A DNA stretch of 64,000 nt, taken from contig NZ_JADEYH010000002.1 of the NCBI RefSeq assembly GCF_017114865.1, positions 496,001 through 560,000 of the forward strand. Direction: 5' to 3'. The notes under the pieces are model-generated. The model did not search any database. It saw nothing but the letters and a program-made list of their open reading frames with translations, and was not told the origin of the DNA. Both the position numbers and the translations under genes were made by a program. This document shows positions 35,213 through 44,616 of this stretch, one piece after another. Within the stretch, counting starts at the first letter, position 1; each line of letters begins with the position of its first letter. This stretch comes from Streptomyces verrucosisporus (GTDB taxonomy: Bacteria; Actinomycetota; Actinomycetes; Streptomycetales; Streptomycetaceae).

Positions 35213-36304
35213 TCACCCGGCGCCCGCCGGCTCGGGCGCCCCGGGCCGCTCGGCCACCGCGATCACCCCGGCCACCGGCAGCCGCCTGCGGAGGCGGCGT
35301 CTCAGCAGTGCCAGGGGGCCGTGCGTCCCCGAGACCTCGGTGCCGCCCTCGCCGGCCGCGGCCGCCGCGGCCGCCGCGACGGGGAGGGCCTCCTCGCGGC
35401 GTGCGGCACCGAGGCCGCCGGGGCACCCGTCCTCCTGCGGCCCCTCGGGCCACAGGCCCAGCGCGGCGCAGAGCGTGGGCAGGAAGGCCATGGCCGCGGT
35501 CGCGTAACCCTCCGCCGAGGGGTGGTAGTTGTCGGGGCCGAACAGTTCCCGCGGGTTCGCCTCGAACTCCGGGCCGAGCAGGTCGCCCAGCGAGACCGTC
35601 CATCCGCCCCGCTCCACCACCGCGACCGTCTGGGCCGCCGCGAGCCGGCGGCTCATCCGGCGGGCCAGCCAGCGCAGCGGCTGGGCGACCGGCTCGACCG
35701 TGCCCAGATCCGGGCAGGTCCCCACCACGACCTCGCAGCCGGCCGCCCGCAGCCGCGTCACCGCGTCCCGCAGCAGCCGCACCGAGACGGCGGGCGGCAC
35801 ACGGTGGGTGACGTCGTTCGCGCCGATCATGACGACACACACGTCGGGAGCGCCGTCGCCGTTGATGCCGCCGTCCTCCAGCAGCCGGGACACCTGGCGG
35901 TCCAGGTCGTCCGAACAGGCCCCCGAGACCGCCACGTTGCGCAGCCGCACCGGCCGCTCGGCCACCGCGGCCAGCCCCGCCGCCAGCAGCGCGCCCGGGG
36001 TCTGCCTCGGCCGGTGGACGCCCTGCCCGGCGGCGGTGGAGTCCCCGAGCACCGCCAGCCGCAGCGGTGTGGCCTGCGCGCCCGGTCCGACGGAGGCGAC
36101 GGCCGTGCCGTACACCCCGTCCGCCGGCGGCGGCACGTCGTCCGAACCGCCCACCCGGCGCCGCGCCAGCCGTGCCTGGGCCATCAGCAGGCCGACGGCC
36201 GCCCCGCCGAGCAGTCCGGCTCCTCCGCCGCCGTACGCCGCGGCGGTCGCGATCCTGCGCGCCACTCTCGCCCCGGACACCGGTCCGGGCACAGCCCTCG
36301 CCAT
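35213..36304 (-). CDS. SGNH/GDSL-family hydrolase
   Basis: This 363-residue esterase or lipase-like protein has an N-terminal hydrophobic segment (AAAYGGGGAGLLGGAAVGLL) that may anchor it. The catalytic domain carries block I VLGDSTAAGQG with Ser89, block III VVMIGANDVTH, and the Asp-x-x-His pair in DNYHPSAEGY. The C-terminal 80 residues are Ala/Gly/Arg-rich and unassigned. The substrate is unknown. ATG 36304 lies behind GGAGGGG. It is divergent from the cystathionine beta-synthase gene, with 215 bp between them. Confidence 0.9.
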   Translation of the reverse strand: MARAVPGPVSGARVARRIATAAAYGGGGAGLLGGAAVGLLMAQARLARRRVGGSDDVPPPADGVYGTAVASVGPGAQATPLRLAVLGDSTAAGQGVHRPRQTPGALLAAGLAAVAERPVRLRNVAVSGACSDDLDRQVSRLLEDGGINGDGAPDVCVVMIGANDVTHRVPPAVSVRLLRDAVTRLRAAGCEVVVGTCPDLGTVEPVAQPLRWLARRMSRRLAAAQTVAVVERGGWTVSLGDLLGPEFEANPRELFGPDNYHPSAEGYATAAMAFLPTLCAALGLWPEGPQEDGCPGGLGAARREEALPVAAAAAAAAGEGGTEVSGTHGPLALLRRRLRRRLPVAGVIAVAERPGAPEPAGAG

Positions 36305-36442
36305 CGGCCCCTCCGTTCCGCCGCGCCCCCGCAGCCTCCTCGCACCCCGTACGCGCGCCCTGTGCGCCCGGCGCGCGGTCCGTGCGGTGCCCGCACGTCA
36401 CTATGAGTGTCATGCCCAGTGCACTGCGCTGCGCAACGCGCG

Positions 36443-36471
36443 TCAACACCGCTCCGGCGTCCCCCTAGGCT
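36443..36471 (+). promoter_or_regulatory. Promoter of the cystathionine beta-synthase gene
   Basis: TCAACA (36443-36448) and TAGGCT (36466-36471) are spaced by 17 bp. The predicted start is about 42 bases before the GTG. Confidence 0.5.
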
Positions 36472-36519
36472 GGCTGTACGGGCAGGCGACGGCGACTGCC
36501 CCCGAATGCGGAGAACCAG

Positions 36520-37929
36520 GTGCAGTATTACGATTCGATGATCGAGCTTGTCGGCAACACCCCGCTGGTCAAGCTGAACAGTGTGGCGGCGGGGATCCGG
36601 GCCACCGTTCTGGCCAAGGTCGAGTACTTCAACCCGGGCGGTTCGGTGAAGGACCGGATCGCGGTCCGGATGATCGAGGCCGCCGAACGCTCCGGCGAGC
36701 TGAAGCCGGGCGGCGTCATCGTCGAGCCCACCTCCGGCAACACCGGGGTGGGGTTGGCGATCGTGGCCCAGCAGAAGGGCTACCGCTGCGTCTTCGTCTG
36801 TCCGGACAAGGTGTCCACGGACAAGATCAACACACTGCGCGCGTACGGCGCCGAGGTCGTGGTCTGCCCCACCGCGGTCGATCCAGAGCACCCCGACTCC
36901 TACTACAACGTCTCCGACCGGCTGGTACGCGAGACGCCGGGCGCCTGGAAGCCGGACCAGTACAGCAACCCGGACAACCCGCGCTCCCACTACGAGACCA
37001 CCGGCCCCGAGCTGTGGGAGCAGACGGACGGGAGGATCACCCACTTCGTGGCCGGCATCGGCACCGGCGGCACCATCAGCGGCACCGGCCGCTACCTCAA
37101 GGAGGTCTCCGGCGGGAAGGTGCGGATCGTCGGCGCCGACCCGGAGGGCTCGGTGTACTCCGGCGGCTCGGGGCGCCCCTATCTGGTGGAGGGCGTCGGC
37201 GAGGACTTCTGGCCCAGCGCCTACGACCGCGAGGTGACGGACGAGATCGTCGCCGTCTCCGACAAGGACTCCTTCCGGATGACGCGGCGGCTGGCCCGCG
37301 AGGAGGGCCTGCTGGTCGGCGGCTCCTGCGGCATGGCCGTGGTCGCGGCGCTGCGCGTGGCCGAGGGGCTCGGGGAGGACGACACGGTCGTCGTCCTGCT
37401 GCCGGACGGCGGGCGCGGCTACCTCTCGAAGATCTTCAACGACGAGTGGATGGCGGACTACGGCTTCCTGGAGGAGGGCGAGCCCACCCAGGCCCGCGTC
37501 GGCGACGTGCTGCGCCGCAAGGACGGCGAGCTGCCCTCGCTGGTCCACATGCACCCCGAGGAGACCGTCGGCGAGGCCGTCGAGGTGCTGCGCGAGTACG
37601 GCGTCTCGCAGATGCCCGTGGTCAAGCCCGGCGCCGGGCACCCGGACGTGATGGCGGCCGAGGTCGTCGGCTCGATCGTCGAACGCGACCTGCTGGACGC
37701 GCTGTTCACCGGGCGCGCCAAGCTGGAGGAGCCGCTGGAGGCGCATATGAGCGCGCCGCTGCCGCAGGTCGGCTCGGGCGAGCCGGTCGCCGACCTGATG
37801 GCGGTGCTGGAGGGGGCCGACGCGGCGATCGTGCTGGTGGAGGGCAAGCCGACCGGAGTGGTAAGCCGCCAGGACCTGCTGGCCTTCCTCGCCCGGGGCA
37901 CCGGGGCCGCAGGCGGCGGGGCGGAGTAG
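36520..37929 (+). CDS. Cystathionine beta-synthase
   Basis: This 469-residue PLP enzyme condenses serine (or O-acetylserine) with homocysteine in reverse transsulfuration. The PLP lysine is Lys44 in GGSVKDRIAVR. The substrate loop is EPTSGNTGVGLA, and the PLP-phosphate loop is GIGTGGTISGTGRYLKE. The C-terminal part from about 335 carries two CBS repeats (LVHMHPEETVGEAVEVLREY and PVADLMAVLEGADAAIVLVE), a regulatory module that may bind adenosyl ligands. The N-terminal heme domain of the human enzyme is absent. GTG 36520 lies behind GGAGAACC. A short hairpin follows the stop. Confidence 0.93.
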   Translation: MQYYDSMIELVGNTPLVKLNSVAAGIRATVLAKVEYFNPGGSVKDRIAVRMIEAAERSGELKPGGVIVEPTSGNTGVGLAIVAQQKGYRCVFVCPDKVSTDKINTLRAYGAEVVVCPTAVDPEHPDSYYNVSDRLVRETPGAWKPDQYSNPDNPRSHYETTGPELWEQTDGRITHFVAGIGTGGTISGTGRYLKEVSGGKVRIVGADPEGSVYSGGSGRPYLVEGVGEDFWPSAYDREVTDEIVAVSDKDSFRMTRRLAREEGLLVGGSCGMAVVAALRVAEGLGEDDTVVVLLPDGGRGYLSKIFNDEWMADYGFLEEGEPTQARVGDVLRRKDGELPSLVHMHPEETVGEAVEVLREYGVSQMPVVKPGAGHPDVMAAEVVGSIVERDLLDALFTGRAKLEEPLEAHMSAPLPQVGSGEPVADLMAVLEGADAAIVLVEGKPTGVVSRQDLLAFLARGTGAAGGGAE

Positions 37930-37932
37930 GTA

Positions 37933-37951
37933 CCGGGCCGTCACGGCCCGG
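37933..37951 (+). terminator. Short hairpin after cystathionine beta-synthase
   Basis: CCGGGCCGT and ACGGCCCGG (37933-37941, 37943-37951) form a 9-bp stem with a one-base tip, 4 bases after the stop, followed by five A. I see nothing else in the 361-bp gap to 38290 apart from the next promoter. Confidence 0.5.
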
Positions 37952-38244
37952 AAAAACGCGGTTAACACCCGTCGGGCACCGTGGTGTCCAACGGCGCGGA
38001 GGGCCTCCGGAGCGGCTCCCGGACTCCTCCCGGCGCCCGGGACGCGGGCCAGGCCCGGCCGCGCGTCCTCGCGGGGACCGCCGTCGTCCCGCCCCCGGTG
38101 TCCGCACCGGGGTGTGGCGGTCCCCGCGCGACTTCTCGTACGGCTTCCCGCGTGCCGCCCTGCTGCGGGCCCGCCCGCTCCGTCCCGCCCCGTGGGTCCA
38201 CCGCTCCACCGCGGCCCGGCCCCGCGGACCGGGCCGGCACTGAA

Positions 38245-38250
38245 TAGGCT
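38245..38250 (+). promoter_or_regulatory. -10 element upstream of the RpiR-type gene
   Basis: TAGGCT. The predicted start near 38257 falls after the in-frame ATG at 38252, which supports the later GTG 38291 as the true start. Confidence 0.45.
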
Positions 38251-38290
38251 TATGCGGAGCAGGAGAGTCCTGAAGAGGGCGGAGGGGCAG

Positions 38291-39175
38291 GTGGGCACGG
38301 TGAGCGGTGCGGGCGCGCGACTGCTGAGGATGTTCGAGGGGCACCGGCTCACCCCCACCCAGCGGCGGATCGCCCACTGCATGGTGCGGCGCGCGGAGGA
38401 CGCCCCGTTCCTGTCCAGCGTGGAGCTGGCGGAGCTGGCCGGCGTCAGCCAGCCGTCGGTGACCCGCTTCGCCGTGGCACTGGGCTTCGACGGCTACCCG
38501 GCGCTGCGCAGGCATCTGCGCGAGGCCCTGCCGGCGCCCTCGGCGGGCGGCGCTCCCGGCGCCGGAGCGGAAGGAGCGGAGGGAGCGGAGGGCGGCGCGG
38601 CGGGCAACGCGTACCAGCAGGCCGTGCACGCCGAGATCGAGCACCTGCGGCAGCTCGCGGCCCTGCTGGCCGATCCCGCCCCCGTCGCCGAGGCCGGGCG
38701 GCTGCTGGCCGCCTCCCGCCCGCTGCCCGTCCTGGGGCTGCGGGCCGCCGCCGCGCAGGCCCGCGGCTTCGCGTACTTCGCCGCCAAGGTGCACCCGGAC
38801 GTACGGCTGCTGGACGAGGGCGGCTCGATGCTGGACGACCGCCTCGACGCCGCGGTGCGGGCCGGGGCGAGCGCGCTGCTGTGCTTCGCGCTGCCCCGCC
38901 ATCCGCGCGAGACGGTGGCGGCCCTGGAATGCGCCCGGGAGGCCGGGCTGCGGATCGTCACCGTCGCCGACAGCGTCTTCGCGCCCGTCGCCCGCCCCGG
39001 CGACCTGCTGCTGCCCGCCGCCGTCGGAACCACGCTGTCCTTCGACACCGCCTGCTCGCCCATGATGCTGGGACGGGTGCTGCTGGAGGCGATGTGTGAC
39101 GAACTACCCGACGCGCAGGCGCGGCTGGAGGAGTTCGACGCGCGCGCCGCCCGGCGGGGCCTGTTCGCCGAGTGA
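38291..39175 (+). CDS. MurR/RpiR-family transcriptional regulator with SIS domain
   Basis: A 294-residue sugar-phosphate-responsive regulator. The N-terminal HTH_6 domain at about 5-80 contains LTPTQRRIAHCMVRR and the recognition-helix region LAGVSQPSVTRFAVALGF. A Gly/Ala-rich linker leads to a SIS domain at about 125-260 (LPVLGLRAAAAQARGFAYF; ALLCFALPRHPRETVAAL) that normally binds phosphosugars. Members control sugar or peptidoglycan-recycling genes; no such target is adjacent. GTG 38291 sits 5 bases after GGAGG. ATG 38252 and GTG 38300 are possible alternatives. Confidence 0.85.
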   Translation: MGTVSGAGARLLRMFEGHRLTPTQRRIAHCMVRRAEDAPFLSSVELAELAGVSQPSVTRFAVALGFDGYPALRRHLREALPAPSAGGAPGAGAEGAEGAEGGAAGNAYQQAVHAEIEHLRQLAALLADPAPVAEAGRLLAASRPLPVLGLRAAAAQARGFAYFAAKVHPDVRLLDEGGSMLDDRLDAAVRAGASALLCFALPRHPRETVAALECAREAGLRIVTVADSVFAPVARPGDLLLPAAVGTTLSFDTACSPMMLGRVLLEAMCDELPDAQARLEEFDARAARRGLFAE

Positions 39176-39381
39176 CCGGTCCGGCCTGCCGGGGCGACCG
39201 GTCGGGTCCGGCCGGCCGGGGCCCGGGAGCGCGCCGGACGCCGGACGGGATCCGCCGTTCTCTCAGGCGAATCTCATCATCCCTCAGTACGCTTTCGCAC
39301 CGGGCGAGCCGTCGCGCGGTGACGCGGTGGCGGCACACAGCCGAACGGAGAACGTCGCCGAAGGGAACGAGGAGGGCTGCC

Positions 39382-40008
39382 GTGGGAAGGGGAACGTACG
39401 CGCTGGCGAGGGTCGCGGTGTACACGCGGACCGCGGGTATCGCGCTGTGGTGGACCGGTCTCGTGGCCGCGGGCGTCGGCCTGGCGGTGCCGGGGCTGAC
39501 CGGGCGGCGCGCCGGGATCCTGGGCGGGGCCGCGCTCTTCCTCGTGGCGGCCGCCGCGGCCTTCCTGGCGCGCCGCCGCCGCTGCACCGGGCTGATCAGG
39601 ACGTCGACCGCGGCGGGCAAGTGGGTGGTGCTCCACGACCGGGCGGTGACCGTGCGCGGCTGGCTGCGCAGGCGCCGCTGGTGGCTGGCCGCCGCCTTCC
39701 TGGCCGCCGCGGCCTCGTCCCTGGCCGCTCCGGCCGCCGGCGGTCTGCTGCTGGCCGGGGCCGGCGCGGGCCTGTGGGCCAAGGCGGTGTGGCTGGGCCG
39801 CTGGGAGCGGCGCAACGAGAAGCTGCTGTGGGTGCGTCCGGAGTGGGCGGACGGGCGCAGCCCGTCCCGCGGGGACGTGCGCGGCTGGATGACCACCGGC
39901 CCGCTGGCCGGGGACGCCGCGCCGGGCGGCGCCCGCCGCCGGTCCCCGGTGCCGGGTGCGGCCCGGGAGCGCCGCCCCCGGGCGCGGGTCACGGCCGCGG
40001 CGCGGTGA
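39382..40008 (+). CDS. Membrane protein of unknown function
   Basis: This is a 208-residue protein with three to four hydrophobic segments (TAGIALWWTGLVAAGVGLAV, ILGGAALFLVAAAAAFLA, WWLAAAFLAAAASSLA) separated by very basic loops (RRRRC, LRRRRWW). The C-terminus is a positively charged tail. GTG 39382 follows GAGGAGGG. Its last 20 bases overlap the convergent Y4yA-type gene. I do not recognise the family. Confidence 0.72.
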   Translation: MGRGTYALARVAVYTRTAGIALWWTGLVAAGVGLAVPGLTGRRAGILGGAALFLVAAAAAFLARRRRCTGLIRTSTAAGKWVVLHDRAVTVRGWLRRRRWWLAAAFLAAAASSLAAPAAGGLLLAGAGAGLWAKAVWLGRWERRNEKLLWVRPEWADGRSPSRGDVRGWMTTGPLAGDAAPGGARRRSPVPGAARERRPRARVTAAAR

Positions 40009-41566
40009 GCGCGTCGCGCTGAGCGCCGCCGGACGCGGCGACGAGGTCCTCCAGGGTCTGGGGCGGGCGCACGGTCGCGAAGCGCACGCCGTCGATGTCG
40101 ATGTCGCCGTCACCTTCGCCGTTGTTGCCGTTGCCGTTGCCGTTGCCGCTGCCGCTGCCGCCGTCCGCCCCGGCCGCCGGGGCGGACGCGGTGTCCCCGG
40201 TGGTGAAGCCGTACACGCCCGGCCTGGGCAGGCTGTTGTAGTCGAACGGGGTGGAGAAGTAGTACGCCCCCGTGTCCAGCAGCGCCACCAGATCGCCGGA
40301 GGCCAGCTCCGGCAGTTCCCTGCCGCGCGCCACGAGGTCGCCGGCGAAGCAGCACGGCCCGGCGATGTCCTGCGCCACGGGCGCGCCCCGCCTGGGCCGG
40401 CCCAGGCGGTCGTAGGCGGCGACCCGCAGCGGCCAGGCCTCGGGCGCGAAGACCGTCCGCACAGCGACCTGGGCGCCCGCGTGGGTGACCGCTATCGGGC
40501 GGCCCCCGGAGCTCTTGGCGTACTCCACCCGGGCCAGTACCAGCCCGCACTTGGCCAGCACCGACCGCCCGAACTCGGTGACCAGCCCGTAGCGCCCGTC
40601 GAACAGGCCCGGGACGGTGTCGCGCAGCAGCCGGGCGTACTCGGCGAAGGTGGGGGAGACCTCCTCGGAGTCGAAGTTGACCGGGAGGCCGCCGCCGATG
40701 TCGAGGGTGTCGATCCGCCGTTCCCCGGCGGCCCGGTTGATCTCCTCGGCCAGCTCGTAGGTGGCGGCCACGCCCGCGGCCATCTTCTCCAGCGGCATGC
40801 CCTGGGAGCCGACGTGGCAGTGCAGCCGGGTGATCCAGGGGCGCTCCACACAGGCGCGTACGACGAACTCGCGCGCCCCCTCGTCCTGGAGGGCGAACCC
40901 GAACTTCGAGGTGGCCGTCGCGGTGCTCATCGCGTCGATGCTGCCGCCGCCCAGCTGCGGGTTGACGCGCAGGCCGACCGGCGACGCGGACCTGCCTTCG
41001 GGGAGGGAGGGCAGGGCGCCGGGGGCCATCAGGGCGTCCAGGCGCTCCAGCTCCTGGCGGTTGTCCGCGTTGAGCGCGATGCCCAGCTCCAGGGCCTCGC
41101 GCAGCTCGCCCGTTGTCTTGGCGGGCGAGTCCAGGACGATGCCCTCAGGCCCGACCCCGGCGGCCCGGGCCAGGGCCAGCTCGCCGGGGCTGGCGACCTC
41201 GCAGCCCAGCCCGCAGTCGGCGAGCAGCCGCAGCACGGGGACCAGGGAGGAGGCCTTCACCGCGAAGGAGTGCAGCACGGGCTGGCCGGGGGCCGTCACC
41301 TCGTCGAAGGCGGCGTGCAGGGCGGCGGCCGTCTCCCGTACGGACGCCACGTCCAGCAGGGCCGCGACCGGGTGCTTGTCCGAGAGCAGCCCGCGGGCGA
41401 CGGCGGCCCGTACCGCGGCGTCGCGACGGGCGGCGGCCGCGGCGGCCCGCGGGCTGCCGCAGGACCCGGAGGCGGAGGCGGCGGCCTCGGCGGAGTCCCG
41501 GGCCTCGGCGGAGTCCGGGGCCGCGAGGGACTCCGGCCGGACGGCGGCGTGGTGCGTGTAAGCCAT
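39989..41566 (-). CDS. Y4yA-type PLP-dependent decarboxylase-like enzyme
   Basis: This 525-residue fold-type III PLP enzyme is related to diaminopimelate and ornithine decarboxylases (Y4yA subgroup). PLP Lys104 is in HSFAVKASS. The barrel continues with GLGCEVASPGELALA and RVNPQLGGGS. Later blocks are LHCHVGSQGM, the glycine loop IDTLDIGGGLPVNFD, and the C-terminal LLDTGAYYFSTPFDYN. The reaction is unknown. The first 45 residues are a low-complexity extension, and residues about 469-483 are a Gly-Ser/Gly-Asn repeat inserted near the C-terminus. ATG 41566 is used. It is divergent from hutU, sharing a 111-bp intergenic region with a palindromic operator, so co-regulation with histidine catabolism is possible. 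Confidence 0.85.
   Translation of the reverse strand: MAYTHHAAVRPESLAAPDSAEARDSAEAAASASGSCGSPRAAAAAARRDAAVRAAVARGLLSDKHPVAALLDVASVRETAAALHAAFDEVTAPGQPVLHSFAVKASSLVPVLRLLADCGLGCEVASPGELALARAAGVGPEGIVLDSPAKTTGELREALELGIALNADNRQELERLDALMAPGALPSLPEGRSASPVGLRVNPQLGGGSIDAMSTATATSKFGFALQDEGAREFVVRACVERPWITRLHCHVGSQGMPLEKMAAGVAATYELAEEINRAAGERRIDTLDIGGGLPVNFDSEEVSPTFAEYARLLRDTVPGLFDGRYGLVTEFGRSVLAKCGLVLARVEYAKSSGGRPIAVTHAGAQVAVRTVFAPEAWPLRVAAYDRLGRPRRGAPVAQDIAGPCCFAGDLVARGRELPELASGDLVALLDTGAYYFSTPFDYNSLPRPGVYGFTTGDTASAPAAGADGGSGSGNGNGNGNNGEGDGDIDIDGVRFATVRPPQTLEDLVAASGGAQRDALTAPRP
40118..40162. repeat. Six-base tandem repeat encoding Gly-Asn/Gly-Ser
   Basis: A degenerate six-base repeat, mostly GCCGTT on the plus strand, encodes alternating Gly with Ser or Asn inside the Y4yA-type enzyme. 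The period is in frame, so slippage would change only the loop length. Confidence 0.85.
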
Positions 41567-41611
41567 GCACACAAGACAAACACGGCCGGAGCAGGCGGAC
41601 GACACCACCCG

Positions 41612-41639
41612 TTGACTAGTTCTATTCAGTGAATAGAGT
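41612..41639 (+). promoter_or_regulatory. hutU promoter overlapped by a 17-bp perfect palindrome
   Basis: TTGACT (41612-41617) and TAGAGT (41634-41639) are spaced by 16 bp. The palindrome TCTATTCAGTGAATAGA (41621-41637) fills the spacer and enters the -10. A repressor bound there would block the hut promoter, and possibly the divergent Y4yA gene as well. Confidence 0.7.
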
Positions 41640-41677
41640 TGATGTAGTAACCAATTCAGATCCGGAGGCAGGGGACC

Positions 41678-43384
41678 ATGGCAGACCTCTCAGGGCCCTC
41701 AGGGCCGCGAACCGTACGGGCCCCGCGCGGCCCGGGGCTGACGGCCCGGGGCTGGCAGCAGGAGGCCGCCCTGCGGATGCTGCGGAACAACCTCGACCCC
41801 GAGGTCGCCGAGCACCCCGAGAAGCTCGTCGTCTACGGCGGCACCGGCAAGGCCGCCCGCGACTGGCGCTCCTTCGACGCCATGGCCCGCACCCTCACCA
41901 CCCTGGGCCCGGACGAGACGATGCTCGTCCAGTCCGGCCGCCCGGTCGGCGTGCTGACCACCCACGAGTGGGCGCCGCGCGTGCTGATCGCCAACTCCAA
42001 CCTGGTGGGCGACTGGGCCAACTGGGAGGAGTTCCGCCGTCTGGAGGCGCTCGGGCTGACCATGTACGGCCAGATGACGGCCGGATCGTGGATCTACATC
42101 GGCACCCAGGGCATCCTCCAGGGCACCTACGAGACCTTCGCCGCCGTCGCCGCCAAGCGCTTCGGCGGCTCGCTGGCCGGAACGATCACCCTCACCGCCG
42201 GGCTCGGCGGCATGGGCGGCGCCCAGCCGCTGGCGGTCACCATGAACGGCGGCGTGGTCATCTGCGTCGACTGCGACCCGCGCGCCATCGAGCGCCGCAT
42301 CGAACACCGCTACCTCGACGTGCGTGCCGAATCCCTCGACCACGCCCTGCGCCTGGCCGGCGAGGCCCGCGACGCCCGGCGCCCGCTGTCGATCGGCGTG
42401 CTGGGCAACGCCGCCGAGGCCGTGCCGCGCCTGCTGGCCATGGGCGCGCCGGTCGACATCGTCACCGACCAGACATCCGCCCACGATCCGCTGGCCTACC
42501 TGCCGCTGGGCGTCGACTTCGCGGACATGGCCTCCTACGCGGCCGCCGAGCCCGCCGACTTCACCGCGCGGGCGCGGGAGTCCATGGCCCGGCACGTGGA
42601 GGCGATGGTCGGTTTCCAGGACGCCGGCGCCGAGGTCTTCGACTACGGCAACTCCATCCGCGGCGAGGCGCGACTGGCCGGCTACGAGAGGGCGTTCGCC
42701 TTCCCCGGCTTCGTGCCCGCCTACATCCGGCCGCTGTTCTGCGAGGGCAGGGGACCCTTCCGCTGGGCCGCGCTCTCGGGCGATCCGAAGGACATCGCGG
42801 CCACCGACCGCGCCGTGCTCGACCTCTTCCCCGAGAACGAGTCCCTGGCCCGCTGGATCCGGATGGCCGGGGAGCGGGTGCACTTCCAGGGCCTGCCCGC
42901 CCGCATCTGCTGGCTCGGCTACGGGGAGCGCGACCGGGCCGGGGAGCGCTTCAACGACATGGTGGCCTCCGGCGAGATCTCCGCGCCGCTGGCCATCGGC
43001 CGTGACCACCTGGACTGCGGCTCGGTGGCCTCGCCGTACCGCGAGACCGAGGCCATGCTCGACGGCTCCGACGCCATCGCCGACTGGCCGCTGCTCAACG
43101 CCATGGTCAACGTGGCCTCCGGGGCCTCCTGGGTCTCCATCCACCACGGCGGCGGCGTCGGGATGGGCCGCTCGATCCACGCAGGCCAGGTCACCGTCGC
43201 CGACGGCACACCGCTGGCCGGGGAGAAGATCCGGCGGGTGCTCACCAACGACCCGGGCACGGGCGTCATCCGCCATGTGGACGCCGGGTACGAGCGCGCC
43301 GAGGAGGTCGCCGCCGAGCGCGGTGTGCGCGTCCCGATGCGCGAGGACGGCGCGGACGGCGGCGGATCCGGGAGCGCCTCGTGA
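41678..43384 (+). CDS. hutU: Urocanate hydratase
   Basis: The second enzyme of histidine breakdown, it converts urocanate to imidazolonepropionate using tightly bound NAD. The protein has 568 residues. Landmarks are [12 protein letters not shown] near the N-terminus, the [16 protein letters not shown] and [15 protein letters not shown] blocks, and the active-site Cys region in [13 protein letters not shown] through [15 protein letters not shown]. The C-terminal [17 protein letters not shown] is also present. The start is ATG 41678 behind GGAGG. The stop overlaps the next GTG, so it heads the hut operon. Histidase (hutH) is not in this window. Confidence 0.97.
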   Translation: MADLSGPSGPRTVRAPRGPGLTARGWQQEAALRMLRNNLDPEVAEHPEKLVVYGGTGKAARDWRSFDAMARTLTTLGPDETMLVQSGRPVGVLTTHEWAPRVLIANSNLVGDWANWEEFRRLEALGLTMYGQMTAGSWIYIGTQGILQGTYETFAAVAAKRFGGSLAGTITLTAGLGGMGGAQPLAVTMNGGVVICVDCDPRAIERRIEHRYLDVRAESLDHALRLAGEARDARRPLSIGVLGNAAEAVPRLLAMGAPVDIVTDQTSAHDPLAYLPLGVDFADMASYAAAEPADFTARARESMARHVEAMVGFQDAGAEVFDYGNSIRGEARLAGYERAFAFPGFVPAYIRPLFCEGRGPFRWAALSGDPKDIAATDRAVLDLFPENESLARWIRMAGERVHFQGLPARICWLGYGERDRAGERFNDMVASGEISAPLAIGRDHLDCGSVASPYRETEAMLDGSDAIADWPLLNAMVNVASGASWVSIHHGGGVGMGRSIHAGQVTVADGTPLAGEKIRRVLTNDPGTGVIRHVDAGYERAEEVAAERGVRVPMREDGADGGGSGSAS

Positions 43385-44616
43385 GGCCGGGCGCCTCCTT
43401 CCACCAGATGTGGCGGGAGCTGCTGCCCGTCGGGCGGTCGGCGGCCACCGGCGGCTACCGGCGCCACGCCTGGACCGGGGCGGACGCCGAGTGCCGGGCG
43501 TGGTTCCGCGAGCAGGCCGAGGCGCGCGGGCTGGCGTACGAAACGGACCGCAACGGCAACCAGTGGGCCTGGCTGGACGGCTCCGCCGGGGCCGCCGGGG
43601 ACGCCGTGGTGACCGGCTCGCACCTGGACTCCGTGCCAGACGGCGGCGCCTTCGACGGGCCGCTGGGCGTGGTGTCGGCCTTCGCCGCCCTCGACGAGCT
43701 GCACGGCAGGGGAGTGCGCCCGGACCGGCCGCTGGCCGTGGTCAACTTCGCCGACGAGGAGGGCGCACGCTTCGGCCTCGCCTGCGTCGGCTCCCGGCTG
43801 GCCGCCGGACAGCTCACCGCCGGGCAGGCCCGGGAACTGCGCGACGACGACGGCGTCCCGCTGCCGCGGGCCATGGAGCGCGCCGGGCACGACCCCGACG
43901 CGATCGGGCCCGATCCCGAACGGCTCGCCCGCATCGGCGCGTTCGTGGAACTCCACATCGAGCAGGGCCGCGACCTCGCCGTGCGGGACGCTCCCTCCGG
44001 CGGGAACGCGGTGGGCGTCGCCTCCGCGATCTGGCCGCACGGCCGCTGGCGGTTCGACTTCCACGGCGAGGCCAACCACGCCGGGACCACTCGTCTGGAG
44101 GACCGCCGCGACCCGATGCTCACCTACGCCAACACCGTCCTGGCCGCCCGTAAGAAGGCCCGGCTGGCCGGGGCGCTGGCAACCTTCGGCAAGGTCGCCG
44201 TCGAACCGAACGGCGTCAACGCCATCGCCTCCCTGGTGCGCGGCTGGCTCGACTCCCGCGCCCCCGACGAGGAGACCCTGGCCGCCGTCGTCGCCGAGAT
44301 CGAACGCTCGGCCGCCGAGCGCGGCGCGCGCGACGGTGTGCGGGTGGACGTCACCCGGGAGTCCGCCACGCCCGTGGTGGAGTTCGCCCACGGGCTGCGC
44401 GACCGCATCGCGGCCCGGCTCGGCGGCGCGCCCGTACTGCCCACCGGCGCGGGGCACGACGCGGGCATCCTCTCCGCCGAGGTCCCCACCGCCATGCTCT
44501 TCGTGCGCAACCCCACCGGCGTCTCGCACTCGCCCGCCGAGTCGGCCGAGGAGGACGACTGCGTCGCCGGGGTGCGGGCGCTGGCCGATGTGCTGGAGGA
44601 CCTGGCGTGTCCCTGA
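43381..44616 (+). CDS. M20-family allantoate/N-carbamoyl amidohydrolase
   Basis: This 411-residue zinc amidohydrolase belongs to the allantoate amidohydrolase/hydantoinase-carbamylase group. Metal ligands are visible in order: His in [11 protein letters not shown], Asp in AFDGPLGV, the Glu pair in [11 protein letters not shown], His in [10 protein letters not shown], and His in [16 protein letters not shown] 43381 overlaps the hutU stop, and the 3' end overlaps hutF by 10 bases, so it is embedded in the hut operon. After HutF makes N-formylglutamate the pathway needs a deformylase. This enzyme stands in that place, so its real substrate may be N-formylglutamate rather than allantoate (inference). 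Confidence 0.88.
   Translation: MRPGASFHQMWRELLPVGRSAATGGYRRHAWTGADAECRAWFREQAEARGLAYETDRNGNQWAWLDGSAGAAGDAVVTGSHLDSVPDGGAFDGPLGVVSAFAALDELHGRGVRPDRPLAVVNFADEEGARFGLACVGSRLAAGQLTAGQARELRDDDGVPLPRAMERAGHDPDAIGPDPERLARIGAFVELHIEQGRDLAVRDAPSGGNAVGVASAIWPHGRWRFDFHGEANHAGTTRLEDRRDPMLTYANTVLAARKKARLAGALATFGKVAVEPNGVNAIASLVRGWLDSRAPDEETLAAVVAEIERSAAERGARDGVRVDVTRESATPVVEFAHGLRDRIAARLGGAPVLPTGAGHDAGILSAEVPTAMLFVRNPTGVSHSPAESAEEDDCVAGVRALADVLEDLACP

Noticed and set aside
40118..40162. Possible structural RNA or microsatellite of regulatory type
   Set aside because: The repeat is in frame within the PLP enzyme and is explained as a Gly-Asn/Gly-Ser coding repeat.
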